DNA of 64,000 bases, from assembly GCA_037446115.1 (NCBI GenBank), contig JBBIJF010000011.1:1-64000 (forward strand), read 5' to 3'. This DNA is from JANWXD01 sp037446115 (GTDB lineage: Bacteria > Acidobacteriota > Terriglobia > Bryobacterales > Bryobacteraceae). The position numbers and the translations under genes were made by a program. The notes below the pieces were generated by a model, which saw only the letters and a program-made list of their open reading frames with translations, did no database searches and was not told the DNA's origin. Positions within the stretch are counted from its first letter, which is position 1. Each line of letters starts with the position of its first letter. Shown here in pieces: positions 16,887 to 24,784 of the stretch.

Positions 16887-17907
16887 TCATGCGCCCTCCG
16901 CCAGAACGAAGTTCGGGAAGTCGGCAAAGACCCGCTTGTTCTTCAGAGTCCGGAAGATGATACCGAGAAACTTCCGGGCCAGCGCGATGATGGCCTTCCC
17001 CGCTCCCCGGCGTGCTTTCACCCACTCGTAGAAATTCCTCCGATAGGGGCTGTAGTTGGCCGCGATCAATGCCGACCGCACCAAGGCGGTCCGTCCCAGC
17101 TTGCTACGCCGCTTGTGAATCCGGCCGCTGTGCACGCTTTGGTTGGAGTTCGACACGCCCGGCACGATCCCGAAGTAGCTCGCCAGCCGGCTCTCATCGG
17201 GAAAGTCATTCACGTCGCCGATCACGCTCAGCAGGATCGCGCCGGTGATCTTGCCGATGCCCTTGGTGGAGGTCAGGCTCTGGTGTCCCTCCAGCTTAGA
17301 GCCTTGCTCGCCAATCGTCTTTTCCAGTTCGGGGATGCTCTGGTTCAGGCTGCGGATCTGATCCACGATCACCCTGAGCTCGATGGGCACGATCTCGTCG
17401 AAGGGCAGGCTCAACACCTCGGCGGGTTTCTTGTCGCTCGACAACGCTTCCTTGGGCAGGTTGATCCCGCGCGCCGACAGGATGTTGTTCACCTTGTTCT
17501 TCAAGGCGGTTCGCAGCTTGACCAACGTGTCGCGCGTCTGCGTCAGGCTCGCCAGTTGGCCGTGTTGCTTATCCTTCATGCGCACCTCCGGCAACAGCCC
17601 TTCGACAGGTATAGCGCCAGCAGCGCTGCGTCCCGCTCGTCGGTCTTTTTCACCGACCGGCTGATCACCCGGAACTGGTTGGTACCCACTACGCCGACCC
17701 GCGCCACCTGGGCGCCACCGCGTCATAGAACAGCCGCGTGTCGCCTGTGACTTCTACGGCCACCTCGTCGCTGGACCGCAACTTCTTCACGAACCCCGGC
17801 AATTGTTCCAGCGTCCACTCGCTGAAGTAACTCCGGCCATTGTCCAACCGCGTGCAGCAGCTAAACCGGTTGCGGTGCAGGTCGATTCCGAAATATCGCT
17901 TCTCCAT
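16887..17907 (-). pseudogene. IS110-family transposase, two frameshifts
   Basis: The natural start is the ATG at 17907 (MEKRYFGIDLHRNRFSCC), which gives the first Asp of the RuvC-like DEDD nuclease domain. The frame closes after FYDAVAPR. The next segment (GVVGTNQFRVISRSVKKTDERDAA, about 17,600-17,710) is in a second frame. The rest, from GLLPEVRMKDKQHG to the end, is in a third. That last part has the coiled-coil linker, the ISTKGIGKI-like STKGIGKITGAILLSVIGDV, and the C-terminal RRSKLGRTALVRSALIAANY with the catalytic-type serine. Both frame breaks should abolish function unless they are sequencing errors. Confidence 0.85.
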
Positions 17908-18293
17908 GTCTCCCTCCTGGTGGTTGGAACTGCCAGGTGGAGTAGACATGCTTTGCGGCGGTCACCACACTCCTATTCGAGGTCGCTGTGCGCCTCACCT
18001 TGACGTTCAGCCACAGGTCTGACCAACCTCCTCTACGGGGTCCATCGCCCCACATTCGCGATACAGCCTGTGACCTGTCTACTCCGGAAGTTCCCTTCCA
18101 GAGCCTACCGCGCGGCGGAGCTAGAGACATTCATCTCATCCCCTCTGCTGTCCAGTCACCTCCCGGTAGGCTAGGCCGGGCAAGAAGTGCGGTTCGCAAG
18201 ACGGTGCGCGGCACCAGTTTTCACAGGATTCTTGTAGGGCCGCGCCGACAGAGAGACGCGCACAACAGGAGCGCGACGGATTATGTGAACAGC
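17908..18293 (-). other. Non-coding stretch upstream of IS110 transposase (possible bridge-RNA region)
   Basis: No gene is visible. In IS110 elements a long non-coding end beside the transposase start encodes the bridge RNA that chooses donor and target DNA. Position and length fit such a region, but I could not define the two internal loops by eye. With the transposase broken it would at best be a relic. Confidence 0.3.
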
Positions 18294-19703
18294 TCAGTGC
18301 GCGTTATGGTGGTAGGTCTCCCACCCGAGATAGTTCTCAAAAGCCTCAACCAGTACGTTGGCGCAACTGGAAGCGTTGACGGCGACGTGATGTTCGAAGC
18401 CGTTTTGGCAAACGTACCGCATGAGATGCTGGAGCCCAGGAACCTCGGCGACGGCGCGGGAGCCGAAAGTCATCAGCGGATCGTCCGTGAACCTGCCCTC
18501 CGCCGTGTAGGCGCGGATCCGCCCTGCCTTGTCATCGGTGCTGATGCGGGCGAAGGTCACGGGTCCGGCGGGGGTGCGGCCTTCCATGGCGCCGTAAGTA
18601 TTCTCGACACCTAAGGTGGAGCCTAAGATGGGGGCTGTGCTGATTTTCACATCGGGGGCGTAGGTCTTGGCCCAATTGCCGCAATGGAACAGGACGCACT
18701 TATTCGGATCCTTGCCAAAGTTGTTGTTCCAATCCACCAGTGCGCTGGGCTTTCCGGAAGCCAGCTGGAGAGCGTACATGGAGACAGCGCCGACCACGTC
18801 CACCTCGCAGCCGCTGGGCATCAGGCGTTCGCTCATCATGCTCATGAGGGTGCAGCAGTTGACGCCGTAATTCTTCTGCAAGGAGCTCCAACACTGGAGG
18901 GCGGTAGCGTGGAGGTCATTGGCGGCCATCCAATCTTCCAAAACGATGCCCAGCTTCGCCATTTTCACGAGCGCGGCGGGCGGGACGGATGAGGATTCTG
19001 CGTAGCTCCGGATATCCTCGATCTTGGCTCTCACCCGCTGGTCGTCATCCGGGAGCCGATTGGCGTTGGCGAGCACCTCGGAAAGATCGATGGTGCTGAC
19101 ACTGATGCCGGACGCCTCCAACAGCTTCTCGCTGTACCGGGTGGTGTTGAAGGCATTGGGGCGGGCGCCGACGGCTCCGATTCGAGCCTTGCGAAGGCCG
19201 CGCACGACCCGGCAGACGGCGAGGAAGTCGGTCAGATCTTTCCGGAAGGTTTCGCTGAGCAACTCGTCGGTGTGCAGGGTGGTGAGGGTATAGCGGAAAC
19301 CGTACTGCCGGAGATTGTTGCACACCGAAATCTTGCCGCAGTAAGCGTCGCGCCGGCGTTCGACATTGAGTTGGGCGGGGTCGTCGGGGTAGGCCTGCAC
19401 CAGGATCGGCACATTGAGCTCGGAGAGTTTGATGGTGTCGGCGACGCCTTTCTCATCTCCGAAATTGGGGAGGGTCACCAGAATTCCGTCGATGCGGTCC
19501 TTGTTGGCGCGAAAGAGCTCCGCGCAACGCTTGGCGTGGGTCCAGGTTTCCACCGACCCGAGCTTGGTGTCGGTTTCCGAGACCATTACCGGTTCGATTT
19601 CCAACTCGCCAAACAACTTGAGTACGTCGTGCCGGGCTTCGGTTACCAGGCGATCCGGAAAGAAGTCCCGGTTGCCGATGATCACTCCCAATGTGATTGC
19701 CAT
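18294..19703 (-). CDS. L-fucose/L-arabinose isomerase-like sugar isomerase
   Basis: 469 residues, with a cytosolic profile and no signal peptide. Resembles the FucI/AraA-type superfamily: an N-terminal Rossmann-like region (AITLGVIIGNRDFFP, DGILVTLPNFGDEKG), a middle domain with VVRGLRKARIGAVGARPNAF, and a C-terminal part with ALQCWSSLQKNYGVNCC and CEVDVVGAVSMYALQLASG. Such enzymes interconvert aldoses and ketoses using a divalent metal. It is the last gene of the operon, 37 bases after the SorC regulator. The exact sugar cannot be read from sequence; the kinase and transketolase beside it suggest that the ketose product is phosphorylated and then cleaved by C2 transfer. Confidence 0.75.
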   Translation of the reverse strand: MAITLGVIIGNRDFFPDRLVTEARHDVLKLFGELEIEPVMVSETDTKLGSVETWTHAKRCAELFRANKDRIDGILVTLPNFGDEKGVADTIKLSELNVPILVQAYPDDPAQLNVERRRDAYCGKISVCNNLRQYGFRYTLTTLHTDELLSETFRKDLTDFLAVCRVVRGLRKARIGAVGARPNAFNTTRYSEKLLEASGISVSTIDLSEVLANANRLPDDDQRVRAKIEDIRSYAESSSVPPAALVKMAKLGIVLEDWMAANDLHATALQCWSSLQKNYGVNCCTLMSMMSERLMPSGCEVDVVGAVSMYALQLASGKPSALVDWNNNFGKDPNKCVLFHCGNWAKTYAPDVKISTAPILGSTLGVENTYGAMEGRTPAGPVTFARISTDDKAGRIRAYTAEGRFTDDPLMTFGSRAVAEVPGLQHLMRYVCQNGFEHHVAVNASSCANVLVEAFENYLGWETYHHNAH

Positions 19704-19740
19704 AAGCTCTTCTCCTTGGTTTCTTTCGGAATTTCCGTTG

Positions 19741-20739
19741 TCAGGTTCTGGCGCTCAGACGGCGCCCAGTTGCGTTGTTCTCCCCGGCGCTGAGTTTCAG
19801 CAGCCGTTCCGCCGTGGCGCGGTCCGTGATCAGGACATTGATCAGCTTGCCGGCCAGGGCACCTCGGATTGCGCCGGTCTTTCTCCGGCCGCCGGCTACG
19901 CCGATCACGCGCGGAACCTTCCGCAGTTCGCTTAGTTCCATGCTGATGACGCGGTCATTGAGCGGCGTGACCACAGGCTGGCCGGCGGCGTCAAAAAACC
20001 TGAGGCAGATGTCACCGACCGCGCCCTTGTTGCTGAGAAGTTTGAGCTCCTGATTCGAGAAGACGTTTCCGCTGGCCGCGAGCATCTTGGACGGCTCGAC
20101 GGCGCCGATGCCCACCAGGGCCACAGAAACGGACCGAAACCAGGCCATCGCCTCCTGCACGAACTGGTCCCGCATCAACACGCGTTTGGCTTCCGGGGAT
20201 CCGACAACGCCCGGAGCGGGAAGCAAGGTGGCCTCCGCGGACAGGAGGTTCGCCAGACGCCGCGTCACGTTAGTTGCATGGACCGGGGCGCCCGGACTGC
20301 CGACCCCGCCCAGGATCTGAACCACGCGCGTTCCGCCTCCCAACTGGATGGGCCGCATGGCATCCACCATGGCCAGCAGGGCGGCGCTCCAGCAGGAGAT
20401 TCCGACGACGTCCCCCTCCTTGAGGGTGTTTTCCATGGTGAAAGCGGCGGCGGCGCCCAGGTCCCGCACGATCTGGTCTTCGTCGTCCACACTATCGACC
20501 ACGACGGCATCCTGGAGTCCGTAGGCGGATTGGAGGGCTTCTTCCAGCTCCGGGTGTGTGCCCGAGGGCACGCTGAGAATGACCCGGACAATGCCTTCCT
20601 TCTCGGCCCGTTTCAAGAGGCGGGAGACCTTGGACTGGTGAATGCTGAGTCGCCTCATGATCTCGACCTGGGTGAGACCGTGCTGGTAATACATCCGCGC
20701 CACCTTCGCCATTAAGCGCAATTCGTCAATGCGAGCCAT
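19741..20739 (-). CDS. SorC/DeoR-type sugar-responsive transcription regulator
   Basis: 332 residues. An N-terminal helix-turn-helix at about 17-45 (YYQHGLTQVEIMRRLSIHQS, then KVSRLLKRAEKEGIV) is followed by a SorC-type effector domain with GDVVGISCWSAAL, VVQILGGVGSP and the closing GAIRGALAGKLINVLITD. SorC regulators bind phosphorylated sugars and control their own catabolic operons. The gene starts 3 bases after the kinase stop and lies within the operon, so feedback control is likely. It is the best candidate in the window to bind the repeated GCATATTTATGC-like sites, but that link is inferred. Confidence 0.88.
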   Translation of the reverse strand: MARIDELRLMAKVARMYYQHGLTQVEIMRRLSIHQSKVSRLLKRAEKEGIVRVILSVPSGTHPELEEALQSAYGLQDAVVVDSVDDEDQIVRDLGAAAAFTMENTLKEGDVVGISCWSAALLAMVDAMRPIQLGGGTRVVQILGGVGSPGAPVHATNVTRRLANLLSAEATLLPAPGVVGSPEAKRVLMRDQFVQEAMAWFRSVSVALVGIGAVEPSKMLAASGNVFSNQELKLLSNKGAVGDICLRFFDAAGQPVVTPLNDRVISMELSELRKVPRVIGVAGGRRKTGAIRGALAGKLINVLITDRATAERLLKLSAGENNATGRRLSART

Positions 20740-20742
20740 AGG

Positions 20743-22248
20743 CTACGATTGTACGGCTTCCGCGGCCGGGCGCTTCCACATCGCGCGCGCGACCGCATCT
20801 TTCCAGCCGGAGTAGCGCGTCTGGCGTTCCGACTCAGGCATCCGGGGCTCGAAGCGATCTTCCCGGCGAGGGAGGGCGGACAGCTCACTGGTGGATCTCC
20901 ACACGCCGACGGCGAGACCAGCGAGCCAGGCTGCGCCGACCGCGGACAAATCGGTGGACAGGTTCCGGACGACGGGGCGTCCCAAGATGTCCGCCTGGAA
21001 CTGCATTAAGAAGTCGTTCTGGCTGGCGCCGCCGTCGGCCATGAGTTCAGGAAGGTCCACGGAAACATCGCGCCGCATCGCTTCGAACACATCCCGGACC
21101 TGGAAGGCGATGGACTCCAACGTAGCGCGGGCCACGTGGGCGGCTGTGGTTCCTCGAGTCAAGCCTGAGATCAAACCCCGCGCCTCGGCGTCCCAATACG
21201 GGGCTCCCAAACCCACGAAAGCAGGGACGACGTACACGCCGCCGGTGTCCGGCACCTTCCCGGCGAGTTCGGCGGCGCGGGCAGGGTCGGCCAGACCCAG
21301 GAAATCGCCCAACCATTGGACGGCGCTCCCGGTGACCAGGATGTTGCCTTCCATAGCGTAGGTTGGGGTGGGCCCGTACCACCACGCCACGGTGGTCGAC
21401 AATCCGCTGTTGGAGAGTATGGGGTGTCCGATCAAGGTCATCAGCGAGGTGCCCGTTCCGTAAGTTGCCTTGACGGAACCTGCCCGGAATGCGGCGTGAC
21501 CGAACAGGGCGGCATGAGAATCTCCGATCAAGCCGGCGACAGGAACACCGGCAGCCAACCGTCCGGCGGCGGCCGAAGCGCCGAAGACTTCGCCAGAGCG
21601 GCGCACTTGGGGGAGGGCAACCCTGGGGATGCCGAAGACGCCGAGGAGATCCTCATCCCAGTCGAGCGAGCGGAGATTGAGGAGCTGGGTGCGCGAGGCG
21701 TTGGTGGCGTCGCAAGCGTGAACCTCGCCGCCGGTGAGGTTATAGAGGACCCAACTGTCGACGGTTCCGATGGCGAGTTCGCCGGCCTCGGCCCGTTTCT
21801 GACCGTCGGGGATGTGATCCAAGATCCAGCGCATCTTGCCGGCGGAAAACAATGGATCGATCGCGAGTCCGGTGCGCTCGCGCAGCAGGGGTTCCAGGCC
21901 GCGGCGGCGCAGGTCCTCACAGAAGGCCGCCGAGCGGCGGCACTGCCAGACGGCGCAGGGGGCCGCCGGTTTCCCGGTGCGCCGGTCCCAGACGATGACC
22001 GACTCGCGCTGGTTGGTCACGCCGATGGCCACAGGCTGCCCGCCGTCCATTTGCGCCAGGCATTCATCGACGGCTTCGACGACACTGGACCACAGAGCTC
22101 CGGGATCCTGCTCGACCCAGCCGGGCTGGGGGAAGCTGATCGACAGCGGCCGCGAGGCCTTGGCCAGAATCTCACCGTCTTGGTTGATCAACAGAACCTT
22201 GGTGTTGGTGGTGCCTTGGTCAATCGCCAGAATCCACTTGGACGGCAT
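20743..22248 (-). CDS. FGGY-family carbohydrate kinase (glycerol kinase-like, altered pocket)
   Basis: 501 residues, the size of glycerol kinase, with an ATP-site opening AIDQGTTNTKVLLI and NQRESVIVWDRRTGKP. It also has GTVDSWVLYNLTGG, GDSHAALFGHAAF carrying the catalytic Asp, and GLGAPYWDAEARGLISGLTR. Positions that contact glycerol differ: DPYFSGTK is DPLFSAGK here and the usual WQDRR is WQCRR. The substrate is therefore probably not glycerol but a related polyol or ketose. The gene overlaps the transketolase C-subunit by 29 bases and precedes the SorC regulator. The pocket interpretation is based on memory of the family, not on a structure. Confidence 0.85.
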   Translation of the reverse strand: MPSKWILAIDQGTTNTKVLLINQDGEILAKASRPLSISFPQPGWVEQDPGALWSSVVEAVDECLAQMDGGQPVAIGVTNQRESVIVWDRRTGKPAAPCAVWQCRRSAAFCEDLRRRGLEPLLRERTGLAIDPLFSAGKMRWILDHIPDGQKRAEAGELAIGTVDSWVLYNLTGGEVHACDATNASRTQLLNLRSLDWDEDLLGVFGIPRVALPQVRRSGEVFGASAAAGRLAAGVPVAGLIGDSHAALFGHAAFRAGSVKATYGTGTSLMTLIGHPILSNSGLSTTVAWWYGPTPTYAMEGNILVTGSAVQWLGDFLGLADPARAAELAGKVPDTGGVYVVPAFVGLGAPYWDAEARGLISGLTRGTTAAHVARATLESIAFQVRDVFEAMRRDVSVDLPELMADGGASQNDFLMQFQADILGRPVVRNLSTDLSAVGAAWLAGLAVGVWRSTSELSALPRREDRFEPRMPESERQTRYSGWKDAVARAMWKRPAAEAVQS

Positions 22249-23191
22249 GAACGATCCTCCTGTCTAGCAGTTCCCGGGCGGCAGCGGCGATTCCCTCCGC
22301 CGTCAAGCCGAAATGCTCCAGAAGCCATTCGGCTGATCCGGTCGGGGCGAAGACCCCTGGAACGCCGAGGATCCGCATGGGAACCGGCCGGATGTGGACC
22401 ACGACTTCGGCGATGGCTCCACCCAGCCCGCCGTAGACCGAATGCTCTTCCACGGTTACGATGGCCCCCGTTTCCACCGCGGCTGCGGCAACGGCCTGGG
22501 TGTCGAGCGGCTTGAGGGTGGACATATTCAAGACGCGCGCCGAGATTCCCTCCGCTTCGAGCCGCCTGGCGGCGTCCAGGGCACGAGTCACCATGGTGCC
22601 GTTGGCGATCAGGGTTACATCCCGTCCCTGCCGGAGGGTGACGGCGCGGCCGAGCTGGAAGCGGTAGCCTGGGGGATGGATCTCGGGGACCGGCATCCGG
22701 CTGACGCGGAGAAACACCGGTCCGTCCATGGCAGCGACGGCCCGCACCGCCTGCCGCGTCTCTTCCGGATCCGCCGGGACGATCACGGTGAGATTCGGAA
22801 TCACGCGCGTCCAAGCCAGGTCTTCGATGGAATGGTGAGTGGGGCCGAGAGCGCCGTAGGCGAGACCGCTGGACATACCGCACAACTTGACGTTGCTGCG
22901 CGCGTACCCCAGGTCGACCTTGATTTGTTCGAGAGACCGCGAGGTCAGGAAACAAGCCGCGCCGCAAACGAAAGGGATCTTGCCGGCGTAGGAGAGTCCG
23001 GTGCTGACCCCAATCAGATCCTGCTCGGCGATCCCGACGTTCACGAATCGTTCCGGGAACTTTTTCTGAAAGCCGGTGATATTGGAGGAGCCGATGGAGT
23101 CGTTGGTGACGGCAACCACCCGAGGGTCTACTTCCGCCAGAGCTTCCAGCGCTTCGGCGAACGCTTTTCGGCAGTCGAAGCGGCGGCTCAT
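22220..23191 (-). CDS. Transketolase C-terminal subunit (pyrimidine-binding and C-terminal domains)
   Basis: 323 residues, starting within the stop of the N-subunit (ATGA overlap). It holds the thiamine-diphosphate pyrimidine domain with FVNVGIAEQDLIGVSTGLSY, whose Glu activates the cofactor, and then CGAACFLTSRSLEQIKVDLG. The C-terminal transketolase domain carries GAIVTVEEHSVYGGLGGAIA. Together with its partner it forms the two-subunit transketolase common in sugar operons. Such split enzymes often act on special ketose phosphates (for example apulose-4-phosphate) rather than in the core pentose pathway. Confidence 0.9.
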   Translation of the reverse strand: MSRRFDCRKAFAEALEALAEVDPRVVAVTNDSIGSSNITGFQKKFPERFVNVGIAEQDLIGVSTGLSYAGKIPFVCGAACFLTSRSLEQIKVDLGYARSNVKLCGMSSGLAYGALGPTHHSIEDLAWTRVIPNLTVIVPADPEETRQAVRAVAAMDGPVFLRVSRMPVPEIHPPGYRFQLGRAVTLRQGRDVTLIANGTMVTRALDAARRLEAEGISARVLNMSTLKPLDTQAVAAAAVETGAIVTVEEHSVYGGLGGAIAEVVVHIRPVPMRILGVPGVFAPTGSAEWLLEHFGLTAEGIAAAARELLDRRIVHAVQVDSGD

Positions 23192-24003
23192 TGTTTCACC
23201 TCCAACTCCCGGAGCGCGCGATCGAGTTCATCGGCCGAGGGTACATGGTGGTGCCACTCGACCCGATCTTCCATGAAAGACACTCCCTTGCCCTTGTGGG
23301 TATGGGCGATGACGCAGGTCGGTTTTCCTATTTCGGCGGGGAGGCGGTTGAACACGTTGAGGAGCGCCGGGTGGTCGTGGCCGTCCACCTCGAGCACGCC
23401 CCAACCGAACGCCCGCCACTTCTCCGACAGAGGTTCCAAGCGGGCGGTGTTTTCCGTGGCGTCGCCTTGCTGAAGGCGGTTGCGGTCGACGATGACGGTC
23501 AGGTTGTCGAGACCGTAATGCGCGGCCATCATGGCCGCCTCCCAATTGCTTCCTTCCTGGAGCTCGCCGTCGCCGACCAGCACAAAGGTGCGCCAGAGGG
23601 CTCCGTCCATTTTCGCCGCCAGAGCCAAGCCTGCGCCGATGGGCAGGCCATGGCCCAGGGATCCGGTGCTGGCCTCCACGCCCGGCACCTTGTTCCGATC
23701 CGGATGGCCATTGAGCCGGGAGAGCGGCTGCATGTAGGTGTCCAGCTCCTCCACCGGGAAGAATCCAGCCGCCGCCAGGGTGGCATACAGAGCTCCGGAG
23801 CAGTGGCCTTTGCTCATGATGAAGCGGTCGCGGTCCGGCGCCAGGGGATTTCCCGGATCCACCCGGAGCACAGCGAAGTAGAGCACGCTGAGAATGTCGG
23901 CCGAGGAGAAATCTCCGCCCGGATGCCCCACCCCGGCCCGGTGGACCATTTGGATGCTGCGGCGGCGAATCAGATTGGCCTCACGAAGTGTCCTTGAGTG
24001 CAT
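23188..24003 (-). CDS. Transketolase N-terminal subunit (thiamine-diphosphate-binding)
   Basis: 271 residues. Contains HRAGVGHPGGDFSSADILSV at 20-39 and the diphosphate-binding motif GDGELQEGSNWEAAMMAA, ending in a DRNRLQQGD segment, all standard for the N-terminal half of transketolase. It is the first gene of the five-gene operon. The ATG at 24003 has no ribosome site before it and overlaps a putative operator at 24,000-24,011; the leader would be only about 27 bases. Its partner follows with a 4-base overlap. Confidence 0.9.
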   Translation of the reverse strand: MHSRTLREANLIRRRSIQMVHRAGVGHPGGDFSSADILSVLYFAVLRVDPGNPLAPDRDRFIMSKGHCSGALYATLAAAGFFPVEELDTYMQPLSRLNGHPDRNKVPGVEASTGSLGHGLPIGAGLALAAKMDGALWRTFVLVGDGELQEGSNWEAAMMAAHYGLDNLTVIVDRNRLQQGDATENTARLEPLSEKWRAFGWGVLEVDGHDHPALLNVFNRLPAEIGKPTCVIAHTHKGKGVSFMEDRVEWHHHVPSADELDRALRELEVKQ

Positions 24004-24065
24004 ATTAATGCGCCACAGATATCTGATGCAAGCTTCACTTTATCACCGGATTCCCGGGGTGTCAA
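24000..24065 (-). promoter_or_regulatory. Promoter and operator of the sugar catabolic operon
   Basis: Minus strand: -35 TTGACA (24065-24060), 17-base spacer, -10 TAAAGT (24042-24037), then 25 bases to the palindrome GCATTAATATGC (24011-24000), which overlaps the transketolase ATG. The same order and spacing recur at the GH2 and TonB receptor promoters. Repression by roadblock at the start codon is inferred. Confidence 0.65.
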
Positions 24066-24784
24066 TCTGCTTCGAACCGGAAACGGGCGATTGGCGGATT
24101 GCGGACGAGCCGCGGCGCGATGTTGCCGCGCGGCATAGTCCGGGGCGCGGGGTGAAAGGATGCAACTCGCGAGGCGCGGGCCGGTCCCGGCATGGTTCGC
24201 CGGCCCGTTCCGTGGGGTGGGCCTTTTCTGTGAGCGGCGGGGCCAGGGTTACCGAGCCCGCCGCAACCTGTTTCGGGCAGAGGAGCTCCGAGAGGCGAGC
24301 CCGTCAGGGCGGCGCGGCCTGGTTGCCGCCGACCGGTGGGGGAGCCCGGGGCGGGGCGGTGGGAGCCGCTGAGACGGCGGGTAACGCGCATATTCGTGCA
24401 TGGACGAGGAGAGGCGTCCGATTTCTTGACTCGGCGCAAGCGCAGTGTTATGCTGCGCGTAAATATAGGAAGTGTGTCGCATAAATATGCATTTTTCCTG
24501 GAAGTCCAGGCGGCGGGAACGCCGGGAGATGGGGTCCCCCATGGAAGGGGGATTGCGTGTAGAGACGACTGGCCACACGGCGGCTCATCCGAATGTGGCT
24601 CAAGGCGAGGGAGGGAACGCTTAGGCTTAGAACCGATGGCGAATCGGCGAGTTGGGCTGAGGGGGTGGATTTTGCCCAGCAACCGGAATCCAGGAATGGA
24701 AGACAGGGAATACCGATGCCCCCTGGAGAGGCCCCCGGCAGGGACGCCGTGATCTATTTCTACGACTTGAGTAGCAAACCCCCA
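24012..24784. other. Divergent intergenic region between sugar operon and GH2 gene
   Basis: A 773-base, GC-rich stretch that I read as non-coding. It carries the two outward promoters, the three operator-like sites of this junction (one overlaps the transketolase start) and a GH2 leader of about 330 bases. Short open frames here show no recognisable protein. Confidence 0.5.
24388..24490 (+). promoter_or_regulatory. GH2 promoter flanked by two operator-like palindromes
   Basis: -35 TTGACT (24426-24431), 17-base spacer, -10 TATGCT (24449-24454). Upstream site GCATATTCGTGC at 24388-24399. Downstream site GCATAAATATGC at 24479-24490, beginning 24 bases after the -10. The centres of the two sites are 91 bases apart. 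The layout is nearly identical to the TonB receptor promoter at 28,015-28,119. Confidence 0.7.

Larger units (their letters stand above)
16887..18293 (-). mobile_element. IS110-like element remnant
   Basis: Consists of the broken transposase plus the roughly 385-base non-coding stretch upstream of it. IS110 elements lack standard inverted repeats, so the ends are only approximate. The element lies at the left border of the sugar gene block, between it and the phage late genes. Confidence 0.55.

Noticed and set aside
16164..17750. A 528-codon plus-strand frame over the IS110 region
   Set aside because: It is antisense to the recognisable IS110 transposase and has no family resemblance or good start.
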